64,000 nucleotides of DNA. It comes from Desnuesiella massiliensis. GTDB taxonomy: Bacteria > Bacillota > Clostridia > Clostridiales > Clostridiaceae. The notes beneath the pieces were generated by a model that worked only from the letters and a program-made list of their open reading frames with translations, had not been told where the DNA came from and ran no database searches. A program made the translations under genes and the position numbers. This document shows, piece after piece, positions 18,062-27,648 of this stretch. The stretch lies in contig NZ_LN879456.1 of assembly GCF_001403615.1 (NCBI RefSeq), positions 558,001 through 622,000 of the forward strand. Reading direction: 5' to 3'. Numbering within the stretch: the first letter of the stretch is position 1; each line of letters starts with the position of its first letter.

Positions 18062-19162
18062 ATGAGCGTTAAAATAGACTTAAGTGAAAAATTAAAGAAC
18101 ATTATTTTTATTGAAATTAAAGATATAAGTATTTTAACTTCAGTATTAAAACCTGATTCAAGTTTTATAAAACATTTAAATGATAATAAACAGGAATTGT
18201 TTTTGCCTATTGATACAAAATTTATAACAAATAAAATTAGTAAAACTAAGGATTTTAATAATATACCTTTTAGTGAGATATTTTATGCTATGTTCTACTG
18301 TATTAGTTTAAATGAGGAATTTAAATATAATAATTTATATAAAAAGTTACTTGAAGAAAGCAAAAATGGTATTGTATTTTTGAAAAGTAAAATAGCAGAA
18401 AATATAAAGAATAATAATTTAGAGGAAGCCTATATATTAATGAAGGTTTTAGTGCAGATACAAGGAGACGAAGAAGCGTTAGAAAAAATAGTTTGCATAT
18501 GTGATTCCTTGAGAAAAAAGAATAGATTCTATGAAGAAGAAGAGTTAGATTATATTCAAAAATTAATTCAAATGAGAAATTATGCTCTACCTTATTTGTA
18601 TCTATCTTCTATATATTTTGATAACAATGAATTTGAATTATCTTTAATAAATTTAAACTTATATTTTGAAAAAGGCGGCAAAGAGGATAAACTTATATTA
18701 GAGCTTAAAAATAAGTTATTATTTAAGGTAGATTATAATAAAGCAAAAGAAATATTATATGATAAACCTATAGAAGCCTTAAAATTATTTCTAAAATTAC
18801 TAGAAGAAGAGGAAGAAGATCCTCTTTTGTATTATTATATTGCTATAGCATATAGAATAATAGGAAATCATGAAAAAGCCATTTATTATTTAAATGAATC
18901 CTTGTCTATAGAAAGTAATTACGTAGAAGTATTTAATGAGTTAGGTTTAAACCATGCTTGTATTAGAGATTTTAATAGGGCTCTAAACTACTTTAAAAAA
19001 GCTTTTGAGGCTATAAAAACTGTTGAAATATGCACAAATATAATCATGTGCCATCTAGAGTTAAATCATAGAGAGGAAGCTATGTCTTATCTAAAAATAG
19101 CTAAAAGCATTGATGCAGAGGATGAGATAGTTTTACAGTTAGAAAAAATATTAAAAGAATAA
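18062..19162 (+). CDS. Tetratricopeptide-repeat protein
   Basis: The 366-residue protein has no signal peptide or membrane segment. The C-terminal third shows TPR helices: PLLYYYIAIAYRIIGNHEKA, then NYVEVFNELGLNHACIRDFN and a third repeat ending HREEAMSYLKIAKS. Its partner is unknown. ATG 18062 is chosen because GAGGTG precedes it; an upstream in-frame GTG at 18008 lies within the pgcA terminator. The gene sits between pgcA and galU, so a role near polysaccharide synthesis is possible but unproven. Confidence 0.8.
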   Translation: MSVKIDLSEKLKNIIFIEIKDISILTSVLKPDSSFIKHLNDNKQELFLPIDTKFITNKISKTKDFNNIPFSEIFYAMFYCISLNEEFKYNNLYKKLLEESKNGIVFLKSKIAENIKNNNLEEAYILMKVLVQIQGDEEALEKIVCICDSLRKKNRFYEEEELDYIQKLIQMRNYALPYLYLSSIYFDNNEFELSLINLNLYFEKGGKEDKLILELKNKLLFKVDYNKAKEILYDKPIEALKLFLKLLEEEEEDPLLYYYIAIAYRIIGNHEKAIYYLNESLSIESNYVEVFNELGLNHACIRDFNRALNYFKKAFEAIKTVEICTNIIMCHLELNHREEAMSYLKIAKSIDAEDEIVLQLEKILKE

Positions 19163-19247
19163 TAGATATTTTTATTATAAATGAATAAAAATATAAATAG
19201 ATTTTATAAATCTAGAAAAAATAGTGCACTTAAAGGAGGATAATAAA

Positions 19248-20171
19248 ATGAAGGTTAAAAAGGCTATAATTCCTGCAGCAGGCCTAGGAACTAGATTTCT
19301 GCCTGCTACTAAAGCACAGCCCAAGGAGATGCTGCCTATAGTAGATAAACCTACAATTCAATATATAATAGAGGAAGCTGTTGCTTCGGGAATAGAGGAA
19401 ATTTTAATAATAACCGGAAGAAATAAAAGAGCTATTGAAGATCACTTTGATAAATCTGTTGAACTGGAACAGGAATTGGAAAATACAGGTAAGGATGAGC
19501 TTTTACAACTAGTAAAGGACATCTCTAATATGGCGAACATACACTACATTAGGCAAAAGGAACCAAGAGGATTAGGGCATGCTATTGCCTGTGCAAGAAC
19601 TTTTGTTGGTAATGAACCTTTTGCCGTAATGCTTGGGGATGATGTAGTCGATAGCAAGGTTCCTTGTTTAAAACAGTTAATAGAGTGTTTTAATGAATTT
19701 AAAACCACTATTTTAGGTGTCCAAGAGGTGCCATTAAAGGATGTTTCAAAATATGGCATTGTTAAGGGTATACATATTGAAGATAGAATATATAAGGTAA
19801 AGGATTTAGTCGAAAAGCCAAAAGTTGAAGAAGCACCATCAAATGTAGCAATATTGGGAAGATACATTATTACTCCACAGATTTTTGATATTCTTGATAA
19901 TACTAAACCAGGAAAAGGTGGAGAAATACAGCTTACAGATGCTTTAAAACAATTAATAACCAATGAGGCCATGTATGCATACAATTTTGAGGGACGAAGA
20001 TATGATGTAGGTGATAAACAAGGATTCTTAGAAGCAAGTATTGAGTTTGCTCTTAAAAGAGAAGACTTAAAAGAAAGCTTTATTAAATACTTACTTACCA
20101 TAAAATATAAAGATGAGTTTAGAGAATTATATGAATTAGTATCATCGCAAAATAAAAATTCTATAGAATAG
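19248..20171 (+). CDS. galU: UTP-glucose-1-phosphate uridylyltransferase
   Basis: The 307-residue protein starts KKAIIPAAGLGTRFLPATK, the nucleotide-binding signature, and continues PKEMLPIVDKPTIQYIIEEA. It makes UDP-glucose from UTP and glucose 1-phosphate. Further family matches are EPRGLGHAIACA and VMLGDDVVD. ATG 19248 follows a strong AAAGGAGGA; the upstream in-frame GTG at 19224 has no such site. The product can feed the downstream glycosyltransferases and, with PgcA, forms a short route from glucose 6-phosphate. Confidence 0.96.
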   Translation: MKVKKAIIPAAGLGTRFLPATKAQPKEMLPIVDKPTIQYIIEEAVASGIEEILIITGRNKRAIEDHFDKSVELEQELENTGKDELLQLVKDISNMANIHYIRQKEPRGLGHAIACARTFVGNEPFAVMLGDDVVDSKVPCLKQLIECFNEFKTTILGVQEVPLKDVSKYGIVKGIHIEDRIYKVKDLVEKPKVEEAPSNVAILGRYIITPQIFDILDNTKPGKGGEIQLTDALKQLITNEAMYAYNFEGRRYDVGDKQGFLEASIEFALKREDLKESFIKYLLTIKYKDEFRELYELVSSQNKNSIE

Positions 20172-20249
20172 AATTTATCTATATACTGAATATAGAATTG
20201 GGTGAGTTATCCAGTGTTATGAAAATAACAAATGTTAACTTTACAGAAA

Positions 20250-20288
20250 CGCACTGATTTTAAGCTATCAGTGCGCTTTATTTTTATC
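20250..20288 (+). terminator. Rho-independent terminator after galU
   Basis: A 9-bp stem (CGCACTGAT 20250-20258 with ATCAGTGCG 20267-20275) is followed by CTTTATTTTT. Confidence 0.85.
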
Positions 20289-20319
20289 GCCATATACAAG
20301 GAATAAAGGAATAAATAAA

Positions 20320-20348
20320 TTGACTTAGAAAAATTTAGAGTGTACAAT
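20320..20348 (+). promoter_or_regulatory. Sigma-A-type promoter of the polysaccharide operon
   Basis: TTGACT (20320-20325) and TACAAT (20343-20348) are 17 bp apart, 38 bases before the first gene. Confidence 0.7.
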
Positions 20349-20385
20349 AATCTAAGGAAAACTAGAACTTAATAGAGGTGCTAAT

Positions 20386-21774
20386 ATGAAAAACAAATCC
20401 TTTGTTACGGAAATATTTAAAATTGGAACATATTTTATTGATGTTATAATAATATTGTTATCTGTTTATCTATCTTTTATGTTAAAATTTGATTTTCAAC
20501 CTCCAGCGTTTAATTTGGAACCATTTTTTGATGTGATTCCTTTTATAGCTATTGCCTATTTAATTTTTATGTACGTATATGGATTGAATGATATTTTAAA
20601 AAAAGGTCTAGGAGAAATTATTTATTCTATTACCCTCACAATTCTTTCTCTATTTGTTACTACGGCCTTTATAACCTTTTTTGCCAGAGGTTTTGCTTAT
20701 CCAAGAAGTGTACTGATAATTAGCTCCTTTGTACAATTTTTATTTCTATGTTTATGGAGAATTATAGTCTGGAAAGTGAAGAGAAGAGCTCATGGTATTA
20801 AAGATGCCTTAATTGTAGGAGAAAAGTCTTTAGAGGATTTAACCAAGAAGATATTAATAAAGCAAAAGGATCTGTATAATATTAGGTATATATGCAATGG
20901 TAAAGCTAATGATTTAAATAGATATTTAGACAATGTAGAAGTGGTTTTTATATGCAGCGATGTAGAGCATAATATAAAATCTGAAATAGTAGATAGATGT
21001 TTAAGTGATAGGAAGAGTATTTATATAATTCCAGATATCTATGAGATTGCTATCTTAAATTCAAAATTAAATAGAGCAGATGATATACCTATGTTTAAAG
21101 TTCAAAAGTTGGGCCTTACCTTTGAACAGAGATTTTTCAAAAGAATTATCGATATTGTGATCTCATTAATAGGAATTATTTTGACTAGTCCTATTATGAT
21201 ATTTTGTGCTTTAGCAATAAAAATAAAAGATGGCGGAACCATTTTTTACAAACAAGAGAGAGTTACAGAGGAGGAAAGAACCTTTAATGTTCTTAAATTT
21301 AGAACTATGGTAATGAATGCTGAGAAGCTAACAGGACCTGTTCTGGCAGGAGAAGATGACCCTAGAATAACTAAGCTGGGGAAAATAATGCGTGCTACTA
21401 GAATGGATGAGTTACCTCAATTCTTCAATATACTCAGTGGAGATATGAGTGTTGTTGGACCTAGGCCTGAACGTCCATTTTTCGTAGAAAAATTTAAGCA
21501 AGAAATACCTGATTATAAATATAGAACTATAGTTAAGGCAGGTCTTACAGGGTTGGCGCAGGTTTTAGGTAAGTATAGTACAACTCCTGAAGACAAGGTT
21601 AGATATGATATAATTTATATAAAAAATTATTCTATATTAATGGATTTAAAGCTCATTCTTCAGACTATTAAAATTATGTTTATGAAAGAAAGCTCTGCTG
21701 GCTTAAAGGATGAACAAAATCTAAATGAACTAATTGAAAAAGAGAATGCTGAAATTGTAATAGATAAGGATTAG
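20386..21774 (+). CDS. Polyprenyl-phosphate sugar phosphotransferase (WbaP/CpsE type)
   Basis: The 462-residue protein starts surface-glycan synthesis by moving a sugar phosphate onto undecaprenyl phosphate at the membrane. The N-terminal half has about four membrane helices and then a soluble domain. The C-terminal transferase (about 245-440) begins after the FFKRIIDIVISLIG membrane helix and carries KFRTMVMNAE, DELPQFFNILSGDMS and VGPRPERPF. It is the first gene of an eight-gene run in one direction with its own promoter. The sugar specificity is unknown. Confidence 0.92.
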   Translation: MKNKSFVTEIFKIGTYFIDVIIILLSVYLSFMLKFDFQPPAFNLEPFFDVIPFIAIAYLIFMYVYGLNDILKKGLGEIIYSITLTILSLFVTTAFITFFARGFAYPRSVLIISSFVQFLFLCLWRIIVWKVKRRAHGIKDALIVGEKSLEDLTKKILIKQKDLYNIRYICNGKANDLNRYLDNVEVVFICSDVEHNIKSEIVDRCLSDRKSIYIIPDIYEIAILNSKLNRADDIPMFKVQKLGLTFEQRFFKRIIDIVISLIGIILTSPIMIFCALAIKIKDGGTIFYKQERVTEEERTFNVLKFRTMVMNAEKLTGPVLAGEDDPRITKLGKIMRATRMDELPQFFNILSGDMSVVGPRPERPFFVEKFKQEIPDYKYRTIVKAGLTGLAQVLGKYSTTPEDKVRYDIIYIKNYSILMDLKLILQTIKIMFMKESSAGLKDEQNLNELIEKENAEIVIDKD

Positions 21775-21836
21775 ATAAGATATTAAGCTAGCTTAATATC
21801 TTGTTTTATTACTAAGTTTAGAAGGAGGTAAAGAAG

Positions 21837-22916
21837 ATGAAGAGACTTGCTTATGTAATAACCCAGTCAGAAATGGGAGGTGCTCAAAAGAGTATTCTTC
21901 TTTTATGTGAGTATTTAAAAAACCAGTATGAAATTACTGTATATTCTGCACCAGGTGGGGCTTTTATAGATGAGCTTAAAAATCTAGGAATAAAGCATAT
22001 AAGTGTAGAGTCTATGGTTAGAGAAATTAATCCTAAAGAGGATTTAAGGGCATATAAGTTTTTGTTTAAAGAATTTAAGAATAATAATTATGATATAGTA
22101 CATTGTCATAGCTCTAAAGCGGGAATATTAGCTAGGGAAGCAGCTCACAAAGCTAAAATTAAGAATATTATATATACCGCTCATGGCTTTGTATTTAATG
22201 AACCTATGAGTACGCTAAAAAAAAGTATATATAAGTTTTTAGAGAAATATGAGGCTAAAAAAACAAATCACTTAATATGTGTAGATTCTAATGACGTAAC
22301 CATAGCTAAAAATATGGGTATGAGGCCTAAGGATGATTTAGTATATATACCTAATGGCATAGATTTTAATGGTAGTGACTCTAATAAAATTAAGAATGAT
22401 ATTTTTACTTTTGGTCTTGTGGCAAACTTCTATGAAACAAAGGGTCATAGATATCTTATCGAAGCCTTTAATGAATTTATCCAAGAAGGCTATAATGGGA
22501 GATTATTGCTTATAGGTGATGGAATCTTAAGGGCTGATATGGAAGAACTATCAAAAGATAATAATAATATAAAATTTATGGGATATCGAAGCAATGGTAT
22601 GGAACTTATGAAAGGCTTTGATTGTTTTATATTATCTTCGATAAAGGAAGGCTTTCCTTTTGTAATATTAGAAGCCATAAAAAATAAAGTGCCTATAATA
22701 GCTACTAAGGTAGGGGCAGTTCCTAATATTTTAGAAAATGGTAAATTGGGAATACTCATAGATAAAGGAGATGTAAAGGCTTTAAAAAAGGCAATGATAA
22801 CTGCAGTAAAAGATGTTGAAGCCTTAAACCATAAGGCTGAGTTAGCATATATAAGTTGCAAGGAAAAGTATTCAATTGATACTATGATAAAAGAAACAAA
22901 GAACTTATATAGTTAG
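21837..22916 (+). CDS. Glycosyltransferase family 4 protein
   Basis: The 359-residue GT-B protein starts with SEMGGAQKSILLLCEYL, the nucleotide-sugar cleft of GT4 enzymes. The C-terminal domain has GLVANFYETKGHRYLIEAF and SSIKEGFPFVILEA, where the EGFPFVILE motif binds the donor. It probably adds a sugar to the lipid-linked unit on the cytoplasmic face. AGGAGG precedes the ATG, and the next gene follows within 10 bases. The exact sugar is not readable. Confidence 0.9.
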   Translation: MKRLAYVITQSEMGGAQKSILLLCEYLKNQYEITVYSAPGGAFIDELKNLGIKHISVESMVREINPKEDLRAYKFLFKEFKNNNYDIVHCHSSKAGILAREAAHKAKIKNIIYTAHGFVFNEPMSTLKKSIYKFLEKYEAKKTNHLICVDSNDVTIAKNMGMRPKDDLVYIPNGIDFNGSDSNKIKNDIFTFGLVANFYETKGHRYLIEAFNEFIQEGYNGRLLLIGDGILRADMEELSKDNNNIKFMGYRSNGMELMKGFDCFILSSIKEGFPFVILEAIKNKVPIIATKVGAVPNILENGKLGILIDKGDVKALKKAMITAVKDVEALNHKAELAYISCKEKYSIDTMIKETKNLYS

Positions 22917-22926
22917 GAGCATGTTT

Positions 22927-23649
22927 ATGAGCATAAGTATATTAGATTTTAATATTTTTTCAGATACAAAGGGTTTACTTATAAATGAGATATTTAGAAG
23001 GAGTGGAAAAACTCATATAATATCAGGAAATCCTGAAGTGCTTTTTAATGGATATTACAATGAAGATCTTAATGCTGACTTTAAAGCAGAAGAATCTATT
23101 ATAATTCCAGATGGGGTTGGAGTAATATTGGTATCCAAGCTCCTAAGGACACCGGTTAAAGAAAAAATAGCTGGTATAGAGGTGATGCAGGAAATAATCA
23201 AAACCTGCAGTGAAGAAGGAAAGAGCATTTTTCTTTTAGGAGCAAAGAAAAACATAGTAGAAAAATGTATTGAAAATTTGGAAGAACATTATCCTACCCT
23301 ATCTATTGCAGGTTTTAATGATGGATATTTTGATATAAATAATTGCGATGAATTAATTGAAAAAATTAATAGTTCAGAAGCACAGGTTTTATTCGTGGCC
23401 ATGGGATGTCCCAGACAAGAAAAATTTATAATTAACTATATGGATAGATTGAAATGTAAAGTATTTATGGGGGTAGGAGGAAGCTTTGATGTCATAGCCG
23501 GCAGCGTTAATCGTGCACCAAAATGGATGATTACTCTAGGATTAGAATGGCTATATAGGGTTTCTAAGGAACCCTGGAGAATTAAAAGGTTAAATGTTAT
23601 TCCTAAATTTATATTATTAGCTCTAAAGCATAATAAAAGGCAAAGATAA
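22927..23649 (+). CDS. WecG/TagA/CpsF family glycosyltransferase
   Basis: The 240-residue protein matches the WecG/TagA/CpsF family, which adds ManNAc or a related sugar to a lipid-linked acceptor. Seen motifs are ISGNPEVLFNG, IPDGVGVIL, FLLGAKKNIVEKC and AMGCPRQEKFI. The ATG at 22927 is preferred to 22921 because AGGAG ends one base before the latter. In Gram-positive bacteria TagA makes the wall teichoic acid linkage unit, so a teichoic-acid-like or secondary wall polymer is possible here; no other tag genes are seen. Confidence 0.9.
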   Translation: MSISILDFNIFSDTKGLLINEIFRRSGKTHIISGNPEVLFNGYYNEDLNADFKAEESIIIPDGVGVILVSKLLRTPVKEKIAGIEVMQEIIKTCSEEGKSIFLLGAKKNIVEKCIENLEEHYPTLSIAGFNDGYFDINNCDELIEKINSSEAQVLFVAMGCPRQEKFIINYMDRLKCKVFMGVGGSFDVIAGSVNRAPKWMITLGLEWLYRVSKEPWRIKRLNVIPKFILLALKHNKRQR

Positions 23650-23659
23650 TGGAGGAAAA

Positions 23660-25192
23660 ATGAGTCAAAAGAAGATTGTAAAATCAATTTCTATATTGAT
23701 GGTAATTTCGCTTTTTAGCAGAGTATTAGGTTTTTTGAGAGATATCTTAGTAGCTTCGGCTTTTGGTGCTAATTATCAAACAGACGCTTATAATGTGGCT
23801 GTAGCATTACCTGAAATTGTTTTTGGTATAATAGGATTAGCCATATCTACTACATTTATTCCAATTTTAAGTGAGATTTATACTAAAGAAGGCAAGAAGG
23901 AGATGTTCTTATTTTCCAATAATATAAATAATATTCTCTCCATTATCTCCTTGTTTGTTTTTATTATTGGAATGGTGTTTACATCAAGTTTGATAAAGAT
24001 TATAGCTCCTAATTTTAATAAGGAAACTCTGGAGTTAACAGTGCTGCTTACAAGAATTAGTCTAATTAATATTTTATTCATGACCTTAAACGCTTGTTAT
24101 ACAGCATTTCTTCAAGTCATGGATGATTTTATAGTTCCTTCACTGCTCGGAATTTTTTTCAATCTTCCTATAATTGCCTATATTTTTATTTTTAAGAACT
24201 ATGATATTATTGGGTTAACTATAGCAACTACCATAGGAAATTTATTAAGGGTGCTAGTTCAGATTCCCTCATTATTAAAGCATAATTATAAATTTCATCC
24301 CTTCTATTTCAGAATTAAGGATAGAAGAATTATTAAGATACTATATTTAATAATTCCTGTAGTTATAGGAGCTGGTGTAAATCAAATTAACCTAATTATA
24401 GACAAGGCTATAGCTTCTGGCTTTGAGCAAGGAAGCATATCGGCTTTAAACTATTCATCAAGAATAATACTTTTCTTAAACTCAGCTATATCAACTTCCA
24501 TAGTAACGGTGATGTACCCATTTTTATCTAAGAAATATAGTGAAAAGGACTTTACCACCTTTAATACCTATTTAATTAAGTCTATAATATATTTAATAAT
24601 GTTAATGGCTCCTTTTACAATTTTATTAATGGTTTTCAGCAAACCTATAACAATAATTTTGTTTAAAAGAGGAGAATTTAACGATATAGCAGTTATGATG
24701 ACTGCTTCAACCATGTTATTTTATTCAATAGCATTGCCTTTTTATGCAGTTAGAGATCTTTTAAATGCAGCACTTTTCTCTATTCAAAAGACTAAAACCA
24801 CTACTATTAATGGGATTATAGGTGTTATTATAAATGTGTTTTTAAGTATATTACTATCAAAAGTTATGGGATTATCAGGAGTAGCCCTCGCTACCTCTAT
24901 AGCATCAATTTTTATATGCATAGGATTGACTTATAGCATTTATATAAGCATATATAAAATTAACCTCCATCGTATGATTAATTGTTTAAAGCATGTTTTT
25001 ATAGCCATAGTTTTTATGACTGCATTTTTGCTTTTAATCAATAATATATTTGTAAATTATACTAATAATTTTATTTATCTTTCTTTAGTTAGTATGTTTT
25101 CAGTTATGGTGTATTTATTGGTTTTTTATATAACTAAACTAGAAGAGTTTAATGAACTGATACTAATGATTAAGAAAAAAATAAAAAAGTAG
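23660..25192 (+). CDS. MurJ-type lipid-linked oligosaccharide flippase
   Basis: The 510-residue integral membrane protein has about 13-14 hydrophobic helices. SLFSRVLGFLRDILVASAFGA at its start (shown as the family start) and VFGIIGLAISTTFIPILSE are MurJ/MviN hallmarks. MurJ flips lipid II across the membrane. Placed inside a glycan operon with no Wzx, this copy probably flips the polysaccharide repeat unit; it may also be the cell's lipid II flippase, since no other copy is seen here. It starts 10 bases after the TagA-like gene, with GGAGG before the ATG. Confidence 0.88.
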   Translation: MSQKKIVKSISILMVISLFSRVLGFLRDILVASAFGANYQTDAYNVAVALPEIVFGIIGLAISTTFIPILSEIYTKEGKKEMFLFSNNINNILSIISLFVFIIGMVFTSSLIKIIAPNFNKETLELTVLLTRISLINILFMTLNACYTAFLQVMDDFIVPSLLGIFFNLPIIAYIFIFKNYDIIGLTIATTIGNLLRVLVQIPSLLKHNYKFHPFYFRIKDRRIIKILYLIIPVVIGAGVNQINLIIDKAIASGFEQGSISALNYSSRIILFLNSAISTSIVTVMYPFLSKKYSEKDFTTFNTYLIKSIIYLIMLMAPFTILLMVFSKPITIILFKRGEFNDIAVMMTASTMLFYSIALPFYAVRDLLNAALFSIQKTKTTTINGIIGVIINVFLSILLSKVMGLSGVALATSIASIFICIGLTYSIYISIYKINLHRMINCLKHVFIAIVFMTAFLLLINNIFVNYTNNFIYLSLVSMFSVMVYLLVFYITKLEEFNELILMIKKKIKK

Positions 25193-25213
25193 ATTCAAGG
25201 AGAAAAATAAAAA

Positions 25214-26488
25214 ATGAAGATACTGTTTGTAGCCTGCTATTCACCACTAATAAATAACTCTGCTGCTATCGAAACTCTTTGGTATTTAAATAAGCTTTCA
25301 GACATTGAGGATAATGAAGTACATGTTATAACTGTAGATTTTCCAAAGAGCTCTATTTATTATGATGAAGATGTTATTAAATTGCTAAGTTCTAAGGTTA
25401 AACTTCATATAGTGGATGGGGGATGGATATTTAATTTGGTTATGCCAAAGAAAAAAAGCTCTGAACATAAGGTTTCTAAAAGCAGCAAAGGTAGGATGAT
25501 GAAATTTTTAAAGAAAATTAAGAATATAGTAGCCATTCCCGACGCCTATGTTTTCTGGATTTTTAAAAGTTATAAGTATGTAAAAAGCACTTTTAAACAA
25601 GATGACTTTGATGTAGTCTTTTCAATGCATGAACCTCCCTCTAGCCATTTAGCCGCTTACAAATTTAAAAATTACTTTAAGGGTGCCAAATGGATAACTT
25701 ATTGGAGTGACCCTTGGATAGAGGATGCCAGCAGAAAAAATTATAGTCTTTTAAGAAGGAATTTCGAAAATTCTTTAGAAAAGTCCATTGTAGATAACTG
25801 TGATAGCTTTGTATTTGTAACAGAAGCAAATAGAAATGATTATATACATAAATATAATATACCTAGAGAAAAAACTTTTTTAATTAATAGGGGTTACGAT
25901 AAAAAATTATACTCAAAATTAAAAAATGAAACCTTGCCCAGTTTAATTAATAAAGAAAAAATAAATATAGTTTATGCTGGAGAAATTTTCTCAAGATTAA
26001 GAAATATAGTACCTTTTATTGAAACTTTAGATATTATCAAAGAAAAAAATAAAGAACTTTATCTTAATCTCAATATATTATTTTTTGGCAATATAGATGA
26101 CCTAGAAGCTTTAGAAAGATTAAAAAATCATGATTGCGTTCGAGTGTCAGGAAGGATACCTTATGAAGAAGCCTTAAAATATGTGTTGAATTCAGAACTC
26201 TTAATCTTATTAGGAAATAAAAATTCTAATCAAATTCCAGCAAAAATATATGATTATTTTGGTTCAGAAGCCTATATTTTCGCTATTTTAGGGGACGAAA
26301 AAGATCCTATATTAAATTTGGTTAATAATAACTCTAAATGTATTGTGACTAACAATAATAAAATTGACATATATAATAATTTGGAGTATGCTATTAAAAA
26401 ATTAGAAGATAAGGATAGTTGCAAGGCCATTGAAGATTACGAGTGGTCAAATATTGCAGTGAAACTAAATAATATCCTTAAAGGCTAG
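25214..26488 (+). CDS. Glycosyltransferase, GT4-like
   Basis: The 424-residue protein begins KILFVACYSPLINNSAA, like GT-B enzymes. A central ITYWSDPWIEDASRK and SFVFVTEANRNDYI are seen, and the C-terminal domain has NIVYAGEIFSRLRN and QIPAKIYDYFGS, which resembles sugar-donor sites of GT4 proteins acting on capsular units. It is less clearly a member than its neighbours. Likely role is adding a sugar in the cytoplasm during repeat-unit assembly. Confidence 0.78.
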   Translation: MKILFVACYSPLINNSAAIETLWYLNKLSDIEDNEVHVITVDFPKSSIYYDEDVIKLLSSKVKLHIVDGGWIFNLVMPKKKSSEHKVSKSSKGRMMKFLKKIKNIVAIPDAYVFWIFKSYKYVKSTFKQDDFDVVFSMHEPPSSHLAAYKFKNYFKGAKWITYWSDPWIEDASRKNYSLLRRNFENSLEKSIVDNCDSFVFVTEANRNDYIHKYNIPREKTFLINRGYDKKLYSKLKNETLPSLINKEKINIVYAGEIFSRLRNIVPFIETLDIIKEKNKELYLNLNILFFGNIDDLEALERLKNHDCVRVSGRIPYEEALKYVLNSELLILLGNKNSNQIPAKIYDYFGSEAYIFAILGDEKDPILNLVNNNSKCIVTNNNKIDIYNNLEYAIKKLEDKDSCKAIEDYEWSNIAVKLNNILKG

Positions 26489-26499
26489 GAGGAATAAAT

Positions 26500-27648
26500 A
26501 TGCATATATTAGTAATCCCCTCTTGGTATTCTAATCCAAGAAATCCTGTGCTAGGAAGTTTTTTTAAAGAACAAGCCTTAGCCTTACAAAAATTTGGACA
26601 TAAAATAACCATAGCCTATAACGAAATCTGGCCTTTAACATTAATAGGGAAGATACATGAAAAAAAAGGTATAAGCTTTAATATTGAAGAAGGTCTTAAT
26701 ACCTATAGATATAAAAATTATAATTACCTACCCAAGAATCCATTAATGTTTAGGATTTTTAATAGACGAATGGAGAAACTTTTAAAACATATTATAAATA
26801 AGGAAGGTAAACCTGATCTAATTCACGCTCATTCAGCCTTTTGGGGAGGAATTAGTGCCGCATATATTAGTGAAAAATATAATATTCCTTTGGTGCTAAC
26901 AGAACATAGTTCCTTGAAGCATAGCAGGTATATGAAGTATAGTTATGTTCCTCATATTTCTTATGCTTATAATAAGGCAGATTGTATAATTGCAGTGGGA
27001 AATTCTCTTAAGGAAGAATTAAAGAATTATACTAGTAATAATCGTATAAAAGTAATACCCAATATGGTTAATTTGGATAAATTTTTAGATGCCAATTCTA
27101 GTACTAACTCTTCTTCTGAATTTGTTTTCTTTTCTCTTGCTTTTTTAGAGCCAGGTAAGGGTATGGATACTTTAATAAAAGCTTTTGGGAAGGCGCTAAA
27201 TAAAGAGCAAAATATGAAATTATTCATAGGAGGTACTGGAAGTGAGATAGAATATCTAAGAAATCTAATAATTAGCTTAGATTTGCAAGATAAAATTGAA
27301 CTTTTAGGGGCTTTGTCTAGAGAAAAGGTTGCAGAATATATGAATAAGTGTGATTGCTTTGTACTTGCTTCTGAAAGCGAAACCTTCGGAGTTGTTTATA
27401 TAGAAGCTTTAGCTGCAGGAAAGCCAATTGTTGGTACAAAAAATGGCGGAGCTGAGGATATTATTAAACCTTTTAATGGACTCTTAACGGAAATAGGTAA
27501 TATTCATCATTTAAGTGATGCCATGATATATATTAAAGAAAATTACCATAAATATGACAAAAAACATATTAGAGAACAATGCCTAAAAGAGTATTCGCCT
27601 AGAAATATAGTAGATAAAATAAATAATGTATATGAGGAGATATTATGA
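26500..27648 (+). CDS. Glycosyltransferase family 4 protein
   Basis: The 382-residue GT-B protein begins HILVIPSWYSNPRNPVLGSF, with the typical N-terminal loop. LTEHSSLKHS and VGNSLKEELK follow. The donor site is at ASESETFGVVYIEALAAGKP, and SRKVAEYMNKC-like residues precede it. GT4 enzymes with this SWYP-like start often make exopolysaccharide units. It overlaps the next gene by four bases (ATGA), so the two are translationally coupled. Confidence 0.92.
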   Translation: MHILVIPSWYSNPRNPVLGSFFKEQALALQKFGHKITIAYNEIWPLTLIGKIHEKKGISFNIEEGLNTYRYKNYNYLPKNPLMFRIFNRRMEKLLKHIINKEGKPDLIHAHSAFWGGISAAYISEKYNIPLVLTEHSSLKHSRYMKYSYVPHISYAYNKADCIIAVGNSLKEELKNYTSNNRIKVIPNMVNLDKFLDANSSTNSSSEFVFFSLAFLEPGKGMDTLIKAFGKALNKEQNMKLFIGGTGSEIEYLRNLIISLDLQDKIELLGALSREKVAEYMNKCDCFVLASESETFGVVYIEALAAGKPIVGTKNGGAEDIIKPFNGLLTEIGNIHHLSDAMIYIKENYHKYDKKHIREQCLKEYSPRNIVDKINNVYEEIL